15,365 bases of DNA, from the NCBI GenBank assembly GCA_025356185.1, contig JANXUN010000464.1, positions 1-15,365 on the forward strand, read 5' to 3'. The position numbers were made by a program, and so were the translations under genes. Shown piece by piece: positions 7,191 to 14,588 of the stretch. The first letter of the stretch is position 1. Each line of letters begins with the position of its first letter. The notes under the pieces were generated by a model. It worked only from the letters and a program-made list of their open reading frames with translations, ran no database searches and was not told where the DNA came from. The DNA is from Gemmatimonadaceae bacterium. GTDB taxonomy: Bacteria; Gemmatimonadota; Gemmatimonadetes; Gemmatimonadales; Gemmatimonadaceae.

Positions 7191-8073
7191 GTGCGCGCGC
7201 GGGAGAAGAGTCAAACCTCTTCCGCCCGTTGGATTCCTCGCCGGTCCGCCGTCTCGATTGTCGCACTATTGGCCGCGGGGAGCGTGTCGCCCGAAATCGC
7301 CAGCGCGCAGGAGACGACGCGATCACTCGATCTTGCCGTCAATCACACCGGCGTAAGCTTCGGCGATTCGCGAGAACTCACTGGACTGCGATTCAATGTG
7401 CGCGACACCCGTCTCACGCGTCTGGATGGCATCAATGTCACTTCTCTCGCGACGGCAAAAAGTTCGCATGGTGTGGTGCGCGGACTCTCTATCGGTCTGC
7501 CGCTGAGCGGCGGTGAACACGTGACCGGCATCGCGCTGGGCGGAGGTGTGTCCGCTGATCGGACGCTTACTGGAATTAGCCTGTCGGCGATCGGCGATCG
7601 GCGCTGGCGCGGGAACTCGCGTGCGCGGTATTCACATCGCCGGAAGTGGCATGGGATCTGGCGGAAACGTCGAAGGGATTGGCCTCGGCGGTGTTGGCAT
7701 TGGCGTTGGTGCAGGTGGCACCATGCAGGGTCTCATGGTCGGCGACATTGCCGTTGGCGTGCCAGTCGTTCGCGGCATCGCGATCGCTGGTCTCACAGTA
7801 GGTGGCCACGAACTGCACGGCATCATGCTGTCGCCGATCACGATCAAAGTGTCGAGCGGAATCGATCGATATGACGGCGTCATGCACGGCATTGCAATAA
7901 GTGCATTCAACGATGCGCGCAAAGGAGAACAGCGCGGCCTGATGATTTCGGTGCTCAACATCGCCGATCGCCTGCATGGCGTGCAGCTTGGCCTGTTGAA
8001 TATCGTGCGCAACAATCCGGCGGGACGTACAGTGCTGCCGTTGGTGAACTGGAATTTTAGCGGAACGCAATGA
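7191..8073 (+). pseudogene. Secreted glycine-rich surface-repeat protein, frameshifted
   Basis: The first part reads in one frame from the GTG at 7191: a signal peptide (RRSAVSIVALLAAG..., cleavage near ASAQ), then repeats. After about 7600 that frame becomes arginine/histidine/tryptophan-rich nonsense and stops at 7874. The same repeat pattern continues in the +1 frame to the TGA at 8073. Removing one 7-base copy at 7585-7603 joins the frames exactly and gives 291 residues. The joined protein has about thirteen units of the form [LV]-x-G-[IL]-x-[ILV] every 12-25 residues (VRGLSIG, VTGIALG, LTGISLS, VRGIHIAG, MQGLMVG and so on), consistent with a beta-solenoid. It ends in LLNIVRNNPAGRTVLPLVNWNF, resembling LA_2272-type surface-repeat proteins. 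Function is unknown. It may be a real mutation, an assembly error, or a reversible switch. The GTG start is the only one I can support. Confidence 0.7.
7585..7603. repeat. 7-bp tandem repeat that breaks the reading frame
   Basis: CGGCGAT occurs at 7585-7591 and again at 7592-7598, followed by a partial copy CGGCG (7599-7603), i.e. 2.7 copies. An extra 7 bases shifts the frame by +1. With one copy deleted, the codons read S-A-I-G-A-G-A-G, which fits the glycine-rich repeat on both sides. Confidence 0.85.
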
Positions 8074-8106
8074 ACTGAACGTGCGCGCGCGTTAGGTTTG
8101 GCGCGC

Positions 8107-9339
8107 ATGAGCGCAGAGCAACGTCCATTGGTTGAGAGCAGCGCCGACACGCACCCCGAGCGGTGGCGCATGTTGGCACTGTTAGCATTGGCGGAACTGT
8201 TGGGGATGGCGCTGTGGTTCACTGGCAGCGCAGTCGGGCCGACGCTCGCGCGCGCGTGGTCCCTTTCGCCCGCGCAAGTCGGCTGGTTGACGACTGCGGT
8301 GCAGTTGGGCTTTGTGTGCGGCACGGCGGTGAGTGCGCTGCTCAATGTCGCTGACGTCGTGCCGTCGCGGCGACTGTTTACGACGGCGGCGGTGCTCGGC
8401 GCGATCGCGAACGCGCCGCTGGCGTTCACGTCATCGTATTCGGTGGCCCTGTTGTCGAGATTCGCCGCGGGCGTGTGTTTGGCTGGTGTCTATCCACCGG
8501 CCATGAAGATGGCGTCGACGTGGTTCAAGGCGCGTCGCGGCGTCGCCGTCGGCACGATTGTTGGCGCGCTTACTGTTGGAAAAGCGAGCCCGTATCTCGC
8601 CCAAGCGGTGCCTGGGCTTGGTGTGTCTGCCGTGACGTTGGCGGCGTCGACGAGCGCGTTGTGCGCTGCGTTGATCGTATGGATGACGTATCGCGACGGT
8701 CCGTACGAATTTCCATCGCGTCCGTTTTCGTGGGCGCGCGTTGGTGATGTGCTGCGTGAATCGCGCTATCGGTTTGCGTTGGGCGGATATTTGGGCCACA
8801 TGGCGGAGTTGTATTCGTTTTGGACGTGGATTCCGTCGTTTTTGGTTGCGAGTGATGCGGCGCGCGCGCTGCGAACGGGTAGTGTTGCAAACACACGCGT
8901 CGCCGCCGTGATCGGATTCGGTGTAATTGCCGTGGGCGGTGTTGGATGCATTTGGGGCGGCATCGTCGCAGATCGTGTGGGGCGCGCGCGCCTGGTGACG
9001 ATTGCGATGGCAATCAGCGGGAGCTGTGCGATTGCAATCGGAGCCGCGTGGGCCCAATCGTGGTGGGTGCTCGCGCCATTGGCACTCGTATGGGGATTCT
9101 TTGTCATTGCCGATAGCGCGCAGTTCAGTGTGCTGGCGACCGAGAGCGTCCCGCTGCACGCGGTTGGTACGGCGCTCACGCTACAGGTGTCGATCGGATT
9201 TTTGTTGACGACGATCACGATTCAACTCATTCCGCCGTTGGTGTCATGGATTGGATGGCAGTGGGTGTTTCCGGTACTCGCAATTGGACCGGCGCTGGGC
9301 ATTGTGAGCATTCGGCGCATGGGGCGGGTCATTGTCTAA
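8107..9339 (+). CDS. MFS transporter
   Basis: 410 residues from the ATG at 8107; a TTG at 8098 would add three. The protein is almost wholly hydrophobic with about twelve helices in two halves. The cytoplasmic loop motif of the superfamily is clear in the second half, GGIVADRVGRARLV at 284-297, and degenerate in the first (VADVVPSRR, 81-89). Residues 196-222 are the polar central loop between the halves. AGVYPPAMKMASTWFKARRG at 126-145 resembles the helix 4-5 region of nitrate/cyanate-type and sugar-acid-type members, but I cannot name a substrate. It lies 33 bases after the frameshifted repeat protein, so the two could be cotranscribed. The following 139-base gap contains the attC-like inverted repeat. 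Confidence 0.9.
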   Translation: MSAEQRPLVESSADTHPERWRMLALLALAELLGMALWFTGSAVGPTLARAWSLSPAQVGWLTTAVQLGFVCGTAVSALLNVADVVPSRRLFTTAAVLGAIANAPLAFTSSYSVALLSRFAAGVCLAGVYPPAMKMASTWFKARRGVAVGTIVGALTVGKASPYLAQAVPGLGVSAVTLAASTSALCAALIVWMTYRDGPYEFPSRPFSWARVGDVLRESRYRFALGGYLGHMAELYSFWTWIPSFLVASDAARALRTGSVANTRVAAVIGFGVIAVGGVGCIWGGIVADRVGRARLVTIAMAISGSCAIAIGAAWAQSWWVLAPLALVWGFFVIADSAQFSVLATESVPLHAVGTALTLQVSIGFLLTTITIQLIPPLVSWIGWQWVFPVLAIGPALGIVSIRRMGRVIV

Positions 9340-9371
9340 GAGACCCATTGGGTGCGACGAGAACTACAACT

Positions 9372-9471
9372 ACCTAACGCAGTGCGTTGAAAAGCGTTCT
9401 TGTGCTGTGCGCGGTGTCTCCGCGTTGGGTCGTTATCCGGCAGTTGTTTCGCGTCGAAGAAATTGTTAGGC
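9372..9471 (-). repeat. attC-like imperfect inverted repeat (possible integron recombination site)
   Basis: On the minus strand this 100-base stretch starts GCCTAACAATTTC and ends GCGTTAGGT. The ends fit the attC core boxes RYYYAAC and GTTRRRY. Inside them, TTCGA on one arm faces TTGA on the other, leaving one unpaired C, as in the L boxes of known attC sites. The middle holds a small hairpin (CGCGG/CCGCG). The complementarity also continues outside the boxes (CTACAA at 9364-9369 and TTGTAG at 9472-9477), which is not required of attC. No integron integrase is in the window. It might simply be a stem-loop after the MFS gene. Confidence 0.35.
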
Positions 9472-9478
9472 TTGTAGA

Positions 9479-9907
9479 ATGAACGGCACGAAGATCCTGT
9501 CGCGGCGACGCGTGTTGGCGGCGATGCACTTCTTGCTGTTTGTATTTTCAGTGACGACGTCGACGAGACCCTGCATGCATACGGGCAACGCGACCTCGCA
9601 TGGCATGTCGGCGCATAACATGTCGGCGCATGAGATGTCTGCGCACGAGATGTCTGCGCACGAGATGGCTGACATGTCAATGCCAGCGGCGCCCACGTCA
9701 GAGACGCCAGCGCCGCACGCACCGACTACACCATGGCACAGCGACGGCTGCCCCTGGGTCGTGGGTTGCACCGGCGTCGCGCAGCTCGTGCACGACACGG
9801 AGTGGCGATCGGTAGAACACGTGGTGCCGACGGCGTCGCCCGTGGGCGTGACACTGCGTGAAATCACCACCGACCGCGACATCGAGTCGCCTCCACCGCG
9901 AGCCTGA
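9479..9907 (+). CDS. Small secreted His/Met-rich protein, probable copper binder
   Basis: 142 residues, no family recognised. The N-terminus (KILSRRRVLAAMHFLLFVFSV) is a signal or anchor sequence. Residues 43-62 are four tandem pentapeptides, MSAHN then MSAHE three times, preceded by HG and followed by MADMSMP. This places a Met and a His every five residues, as in periplasmic copper-binding segments. A proline/alanine linker (69-85) leads to a short region with two cysteines (DGCPWVVGC). The next gene on the strand is an outer-membrane-type protein also rich in Met and His, which supports a metal-handling pair. The start ATG follows the attC-like repeat by seven bases and lacks a visible ribosome binding site. 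The copper role is inferred from composition only. Confidence 0.7.
   Translation: MNGTKILSRRRVLAAMHFLLFVFSVTTSTRPCMHTGNATSHGMSAHNMSAHEMSAHEMSAHEMADMSMPAAPTSETPAPHAPTTPWHSDGCPWVVGCTGVAQLVHDTEWRSVEHVVPTASPVGVTLREITTDRDIESPPPRA
9605..9664 (+). repeat. Four tandem 15-bp units coding MSAH(E/N)
   Basis: Four in-frame 15-base copies differ only at third codon positions and at the E/N codon, so the peptide is more conserved than the DNA. Array length could vary by slippage without breaking the frame. Confidence 0.85.
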
Positions 9908-9980
9908 ACCGCCGCGGCATGTAGCCGCGCGCAGTGTCCACACGAGCGCATACGCGCGCTCGCTTCTCTCGCGACCCGTC

Positions 9981-9996
9981 GCATGCGTTCGCATGC
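9981..9996 (+). promoter_or_regulatory. Small perfect hairpin over a possible start codon
   Basis: GCATGCG-tt-CGCATGC, a 7-bp stem with a 2-base loop; the second arm contains the ATG at 9993. If that start is used, the structure could limit initiation. GC-rich self-complementary hexamers such as GCATGC are common here, so it may be chance. Confidence 0.3.
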
Positions 9997-11306
9997 GCCA
10001 CTCATACAACTCGATGCTTTTATTCGCACTACCGCGCTCCTCTGCGCGACGCACCGTGTTGCGCGCCTTCGCGCGTGCGACACTTCCATTCACAGCGGTA
10101 CTGTGTCTCTCATCGATCGACGCGCGGGCGCAATCGATGATCATGATTCCGATGACCGATCCCGCGGGCCTTTCGATGACCCGCATGGGAAGCGGCACAT
10201 CCTGGCTTCCCGACTCGGCGCCCATGTACGGTGTGATGCCGTCCGTCGGTGCGTGGACGTTCATGCTGCATGGATCCGTGTTCGCACAGGCGATACGCCA
10301 GGGCAGTCCGCGTGGTGCATCGCAAGTGGGCAGCATCAATTGGGGGATGGCAAGCGCGATGCGTGAAGTTGTCGGCGGCCGTCTGCAACTGCGCGGCATG
10401 ATGAGTCTTGACGCGTTTACGGTGGGTGGTCGCGGCTATCCGCTGTTGCAGCAAACTGGCGAGCAGTATCGCGGTGCAGCCATTCACGATCGACAGCATC
10501 CGCATGATTTGTTTATGGAAGTTGCCGCGCTGTATGAGCACGCGTTGACGTCCGGCGTGTCACTGCAGCTGTATGCAGCGCCAGTGGGAGAACCAGCCTT
10601 GGGCCCGCCCGCGTTTCCGCACCGGCCAAGCGCAGACGCGAACCCGCTCGCAACAATCGCGCATCACTGGGAGGACGCCACGCACGTCAGCTTTGGCGTT
10701 ACAACCGCAGCGTTGTACACGAGCCGCGTGAAATTCGAAGTGTCAGCGTTCAACGCACGCGAGCCCGACGACGTGCGCACGAATTTCGATTTGCGTGGCG
10801 CGCGTTTGAATGCGGTGTCAGTGCGGCTGAGTGTCAATCCATCGCCGACGTTGACCTGGCAAGCGAGCTACGGAAATCTTCCAGGTGTTGACGCGTCAGC
10901 TCCTCATGCCGCCACGAAGCGGGCAACGACATCGTTGTTGTGGTCGTCTGCCGACGCGGCGGGACGTTCGCGATCATTTGCATTCATCGTTGGTGGCAAC
11001 GCGATGGACGGTGCATCGTGGTCGCCCGCGATCACGATCGAAGCGCAATCATACGTCACGACGCGCACGCAGCTGTACGCGCGCGCCGAGGCTATTCGCG
11101 GCGGCGAGATCACGACACGCACGATCGGTCAGCTTACGGCGGGAGCGACTCGCGATGTGACTGTTGGACGTGCTGGTCGCATTGCCATTGGCGCGGGCGG
11201 AACCCTCAACCTCGTGCCGCTAGATGCCGGTTACGGAACACGTTTTCCCCTCGGCGGCGTGATCTATGCGCGATGGACTGCGCCGCGCATGCGGCCGATG
11301 CACTGA
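9993..11306 (+). CDS. Outer-membrane-type protein of a copper-associated family
   Basis: 437 residues from the ATG at 9993; the ATG at 10014 is equally possible. Further upstream in frame (to 9858) the sequence overlaps the preceding gene and does not look like protein. The N-terminal signal peptide ends near DARAQ-S. The mature start is Met-rich (SMIMIPMTDPAGLSMTRMGSG). The signature HDRQHPHDLFME lies at 165-176, EPALGPPAFPHRPS at about 200-213, and AHHWEDATH at 223-231. The rest alternates polar and hydrophobic residues in beta-barrel style, ending ...GGVIYARW-. I recall uncharacterised proteins with the DRQHPHDLFMEL signature beside copper-resistance genes, and the His/Met-rich protein upstream agrees with this. 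Whether it is a channel or a metal-binding barrel is not shown. Confidence 0.75.
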   Translation: MRHSYNSMLLFALPRSSARRTVLRAFARATLPFTAVLCLSSIDARAQSMIMIPMTDPAGLSMTRMGSGTSWLPDSAPMYGVMPSVGAWTFMLHGSVFAQAIRQGSPRGASQVGSINWGMASAMREVVGGRLQLRGMMSLDAFTVGGRGYPLLQQTGEQYRGAAIHDRQHPHDLFMEVAALYEHALTSGVSLQLYAAPVGEPALGPPAFPHRPSADANPLATIAHHWEDATHVSFGVTTAALYTSRVKFEVSAFNAREPDDVRTNFDLRGARLNAVSVRLSVNPSPTLTWQASYGNLPGVDASAPHAATKRATTSLLWSSADAAGRSRSFAFIVGGNAMDGASWSPAITIEAQSYVTTRTQLYARAEAIRGGEITTRTIGQLTAGATRDVTVGRAGRIAIGAGGTLNLVPLDAGYGTRFPLGGVIYARWTAPRMRPMH

Positions 11307-11357
11307 TTGTACGGGCGACGCGGAAAGGTGGAGCACGAGGGGTCGCGGAGGACCCAC

Positions 11358-11445
11358 GTAACAGCCTAACGCAGAGACGCAGAGAAAACGCACACAAAGA
11401 GTTCTTTCTCTTGTTGTTCTCTGCGTCTCTGCGTTTAGCTGTTAC
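11358..11445. repeat. 88-bp long inverted repeat, MITE/REP-like
   Basis: Two 29-base arms (11358-11386 and 11417-11445) match at 27 of 29 positions and contain AACGCAGAGACGCAGAGAA and its complement. The 30-base centre itself can fold (ACAAAGAG / CTCTTGT). I recall this CGCAGAGACGCAGAG sequence as a scattered repeat in several bacterial phyla. It lies between convergent genes and could act as a bidirectional terminator. The outer end of the right arm (GTTAC) supplies the TAA stop of the gene at 11442-11972. Confidence 0.75.
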
Positions 11446-11972
11446 GGCATCGCGTCGGAAACAACAGCACCCGCATGTCCGAGGTGCGCGGATAGCGACG
11501 TCAAATACGCGTCGATCGATTTCGTGTGACCCATCACGTACGCGCCGATAAAGCGAAACACGGGATTACCCACACTGCCACGCTCGGTGATTGTTACCCG
11601 GGCGCCGTCGTGCGTGGCGATAATCTGCCACGTCCATTCGCCGGTAAACGGGAGGTCTTCATCGAGAATGCGCGCCGTCATGCGTGTTGGTGGCTCGTCC
11701 ACGGTGATCCCAAACGCGATCGAACCGCCTGTCGATGTCTCGCGCCAGCGCGTCTGTGCCTGATCGGTGTCCACCAATTCAGACATCTCGAGTTCGGTGC
11801 GCCACGCGTCGTAGTGCGCAACATCGCGGATCGTTGTCCAAACGAGCTGCGGCGTCACCGGTAATTGCACGGCGCGCGCAACAACGTGATCGCGCGGCGT
11901 GAGCAGTCCTGCCACTACAAGAGCCGCGACCAGTGATGCGATCGCCGCCATCACCACCAGGATCCACAACAT
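11442..11972 (-). CDS. Membrane-anchored SRPBCC (START-like) family protein
   Basis: 176 residues. One N-terminal membrane helix (about 2-24) is followed by a helix-grip domain of the polyketide cyclase/SRPBCC type: VARAVQLPVTPQLVWTTIRDVAHYDAWRTE is the usual opening (strand, then helix with the W...D pattern), and FTGEWTWQIIATHDGARVTITERGSV the later strands. These proteins bind lipids or other hydrophobic ligands; the ligand here is unknown. The gene starts six bases after the histidine kinase gene, so it is part of the same transcript. The stop codon lies in the inverted repeat at 11358-11445, so the C-terminal end may have been changed by insertion of that repeat. Confidence 0.85.
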   Translation of the reverse strand: MLWILVVMAAIASLVAALVVAGLLTPRDHVVARAVQLPVTPQLVWTTIRDVAHYDAWRTELEMSELVDTDQAQTRWRETSTGGSIAFGITVDEPPTRMTARILDEDLPFTGEWTWQIIATHDGARVTITERGSVGNPVFRFIGAYVMGHTKSIDAYLTSLSAHLGHAGAVVSDAMP

Positions 11973-11978
11973 CAGTCG

Positions 11979-14585
11979 CTACGAGACCCGCGACGGTTGG
12001 TCGAGCGCATTGCGCACGCGCTTCACGAGGTCGCGCGCGGTGAACGGCTTTTGCAAAAACGTGTGTTCGTCTTTGCGCACATCGCCCAATAACGCTTCAT
12101 CGTCGGTGTATCCCGAGGCAAAGACCACCTGAATATCCGGGCGCAATTTGCGCATTGATTCGGCGAGTTCGCGTCCGTTCATTCCAGGCATAACTACATC
12201 CGTGAGCAGTAAGTCAATCTTGCCAACAAATGCCTGCGAGATCGCAATCGCCGCGTCACCGGCCGCCGCGGCAAGTACGCGATAGCCGTGTCGTTCAAGC
12301 GCTGCCGTCGCGACTGCACGCACGCTGTCTTCGTCTTCGGCTAATAAAATCACTTCCGAACCGTTGAGTGATTCAAGGGCCGGAACTGCGGTGACGGGCG
12401 TTGTTGCAGTGCGATCAAGGCGCGGAAAAAAGAGCGAGAACGTGGTGCCGAGCCCAGGCTCGCTCTCGACATGCACAACACCACCAGACTGTTCGACCAT
12501 CGCGTACGCGAGCGCCAATCCCAAGCCCGTACCCTTGCCGCGCTCTTTCGTGGTAAAGAAGGGTTCAAAAATGCGCGCGCGCACATCGGGCGTCATGCCG
12601 ACACCGGTATCGGTCACGGTAATTGCGAGCCACTGCGAACTGGCCGGCAAGTTGCGTACTGCTGCCGCCTGTTTCGTCAGCACGTGCGTCGCGATGCGTA
12701 GCGATCCACCGGTTGGCATCGCGTCGCGCGCATTGGCGGTCAAGTTGAGCAACACTTGCTCCAGCTGACCGGCATCCGCGCGAATCGTTCCGGGATCGTC
12801 GGTGAGTCGCGTTTCAAATTCGATGTGCGCGCCAACCACACGTTGCAGCAAACGATCGACACCGCGCACGACCTCATTGGGATCGAGTCGCGTGGGCTGC
12901 AGTACCTGTTTGCGGCTCACGGTCAAAATCTGACGCGCGAGATCGCTGCCGCGCAGTGCAAGCGCGCGCACTTCGGCGACATCGCGATACGCGTCGGTCT
13001 CTGGAGCAATTTCTGCGAGCGCTAAGTCGCAGTACCCCAACATGCCGGTGAGCAAGTTGTTGAAATCATGCGAGATGCCACCGGCGAACGTGCCGATCGC
13101 TTCCATCTTTTGCGACTGCCGCAACTGGTCTTCGCTACGCGCGAGTGCCCGCTCGGCCTCACGACGCGCGGTGACGTCGATACCAACGGACAACCAACTG
13201 GCACGACCCAATCGGCGTGACGATGTCGTCACCACGTCCATCTCCATTGGCCGACCGTTAGCGGTGCGATGTAACCATGTGCCCGCCGACTGGCGACTCT
13301 CCGAAAACGGAAGCCGCGCGTTGCTGAATCGCTGCAGTTCAGTTGGTGCGAGCAAGTCCGTCACACGCAGCGACAAAAAGCGCTCGCGCTCGTAGCCGTA
13401 CTTATCGATCGCCGCTTCGTTCACCGCCATGATCTGCGTGTTATCGGCGTCCCATGCCCACATTGGCAACGGATTGCTATCGAACAATAAGCGATAGCGA
13501 CGTTCGCTGTCGGCCAGTGCAGCGTTCCGCTTTTCTACCGTGTCGGCCATCTGATTGAAGGCGCCGCCGAGCAACTGAATTTCGCGTGGACCTGTCATGG
13601 TGGTGCGAACGCCGGTGTCACCACGTTCAAATCCGCGCGCGGCGGACACCAGGGCGATAAGGGGACGCGTGATCCGTTCGCCAACGATGTACGCAGTACA
13701 CACGGCGATGCCCGTCGCGAGTAAGAACAATCCGACATCAAGCCGCAGATTTTTCGAGATGCTCACGTCTAGCGCTGCCTGCGAGATTCCGACCGTCACC
13801 ATCCACGGCGCTGACGCTGTGCGCGAAAAGCCTGTCAGTCGCGCTTCACCGTCCATGCCAACAAGTTCTCTCGATCCCGTTGTAGAAAAACTTGCGCGCG
13901 CGGCGTGCGGCTTCTGCCCGATCAGGCTGTCGGGGCCACGACTACGGCCAAGCAACACGCCAGACGTATCAAAGATAGTGACAAGCGGATCGTCCAACGT
14001 TGTCACGCGGCGCGTGACAACCATGATCGAATCCAAACGCACCGGCATGGATACAACGCCAATAAAATGTCCTTGCGGATCGACAATTTGTCGTGCGAGC
14101 ACAACCACCCACGGATTGCCTTCGAGTGCGACTGAGCGACGCAGCTCACCAACAACGAGTGCGCGCGTGTGTCGCACGACGTTAAAAAATCCGAGATTCG
14201 CATAGGCGCGCACGGTATCGCCTGTGGGGCCAACAGTGCGCGCCGCAGCAACGAGCGTGCCCGTGGTGTCCAACAAAAACAAATTCGCAATCGGCGACGG
14301 TGCGCTCGCCAGCGTGCGCTTAAGGATCGCTTCCAAGGGCGCGCGACGCGATGAGTCGGCGCGCAGGTTTGCCGAGATGCCAAGCAGCAACGCATCCGCG
14401 ATATGCAGTCGCTCATCGATGCGTTCGGCCGCGAGCTTCGCGGCACGTTCAGCTTCGGCCGCAAGCAGCCGTCGATCGTTGAGCGTGCTCGTCGTCAGTC
14501 GAAAAATGCCAAGTGCCACCAGCGGGAGCGCGCTAAAAAGCGCGAGACCGATGAGGCGTCGCCGAATATCGCCAAAGCGAAACAT
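11979..14585 (-). CDS. Membrane hybrid sensor histidine kinase with receiver domain
   Basis: 868 residues. Helices at about 11-30 and 282-302 enclose an extracytoplasmic sensor region (31-281) with a Cache-like look (FLLDTTGTLVAAAR, and later TIFDTSGVLLGRS). Then come HAMP (about 300-355), PAS (about 360-478), HisKA with phospho-acceptor His506 in GGISHDFNNLL, and an ATPase domain with Asn618 (NLTANARDAM), DTGVGM at 659-664 and GKGTGLGLA at 683-691. A receiver domain (743-860) has acidic residues at 750-752, phospho-acceptor Asp796 (TDVVMPGMNG) and Lys846 (QKPF). All catalytic residues are present, so phosphorelay from His506 to Asp796 is expected. There is no DNA-binding output and no response-regulator gene nearby, so the target is unknown. 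It starts three bases after fabI ends. The signal sensed cannot be read from the sequence. Confidence 0.93.
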   Translation of the reverse strand: MFRFGDIRRRLIGLALFSALPLVALGIFRLTTSTLNDRRLLAAEAERAAKLAAERIDERLHIADALLLGISANLRADSSRRAPLEAILKRTLASAPSPIANLFLLDTTGTLVAAARTVGPTGDTVRAYANLGFFNVVRHTRALVVGELRRSVALEGNPWVVVLARQIVDPQGHFIGVVSMPVRLDSIMVVTRRVTTLDDPLVTIFDTSGVLLGRSRGPDSLIGQKPHAARASFSTTGSRELVGMDGEARLTGFSRTASAPWMVTVGISQAALDVSISKNLRLDVGLFLLATGIAVCTAYIVGERITRPLIALVSAARGFERGDTGVRTTMTGPREIQLLGGAFNQMADTVEKRNAALADSERRYRLLFDSNPLPMWAWDADNTQIMAVNEAAIDKYGYERERFLSLRVTDLLAPTELQRFSNARLPFSESRQSAGTWLHRTANGRPMEMDVVTTSSRRLGRASWLSVGIDVTARREAERALARSEDQLRQSQKMEAIGTFAGGISHDFNNLLTGMLGYCDLALAEIAPETDAYRDVAEVRALALRGSDLARQILTVSRKQVLQPTRLDPNEVVRGVDRLLQRVVGAHIEFETRLTDDPGTIRADAGQLEQVLLNLTANARDAMPTGGSLRIATHVLTKQAAAVRNLPASSQWLAITVTDTGVGMTPDVRARIFEPFFTTKERGKGTGLGLALAYAMVEQSGGVVHVESEPGLGTTFSLFFPRLDRTATTPVTAVPALESLNGSEVILLAEDEDSVRAVATAALERHGYRVLAAAAGDAAIAISQAFVGKIDLLLTDVVMPGMNGRELAESMRKLRPDIQVVFASGYTDDEALLGDVRKDEHTFLQKPFTARDLVKRVRNALDQPSRVS

Positions 14586-14588
14586 CAG

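Noticed and set aside
7632..8429. 265-codon open frame on the minus strand over the repeat protein and the MFS gene
   Set aside because: Its composition follows from the GC-rich opposite coding strand; both plus-strand genes are clearly protein-like.
9605..9664. CRISPR-like short repeats
   Set aside because: The units are directly adjacent without spacers, in frame, and code for a regular peptide.
9858..9992. Upstream in-frame extension of the outer-membrane protein
   Set aside because: The residues are low in hydrophobic order, overlap the preceding gene, and would bury the signal peptide 45 residues inside.
9466..10089. 207-codon minus-strand frame with pentapeptide-like CADIS repeats
   Set aside because: The repeats are only the antisense of the MSAHE array; the plus-strand gene has a signal peptide and a metal-binding pattern.
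11358..11445. Reading the long inverted repeat as a second attC site that would make 9372-11445 an integron cassette
   Set aside because: The right box reads GTTTAGC, which breaks GTTRRRY, and the arms pair almost perfectly without the spacers and unpaired bases of attC.
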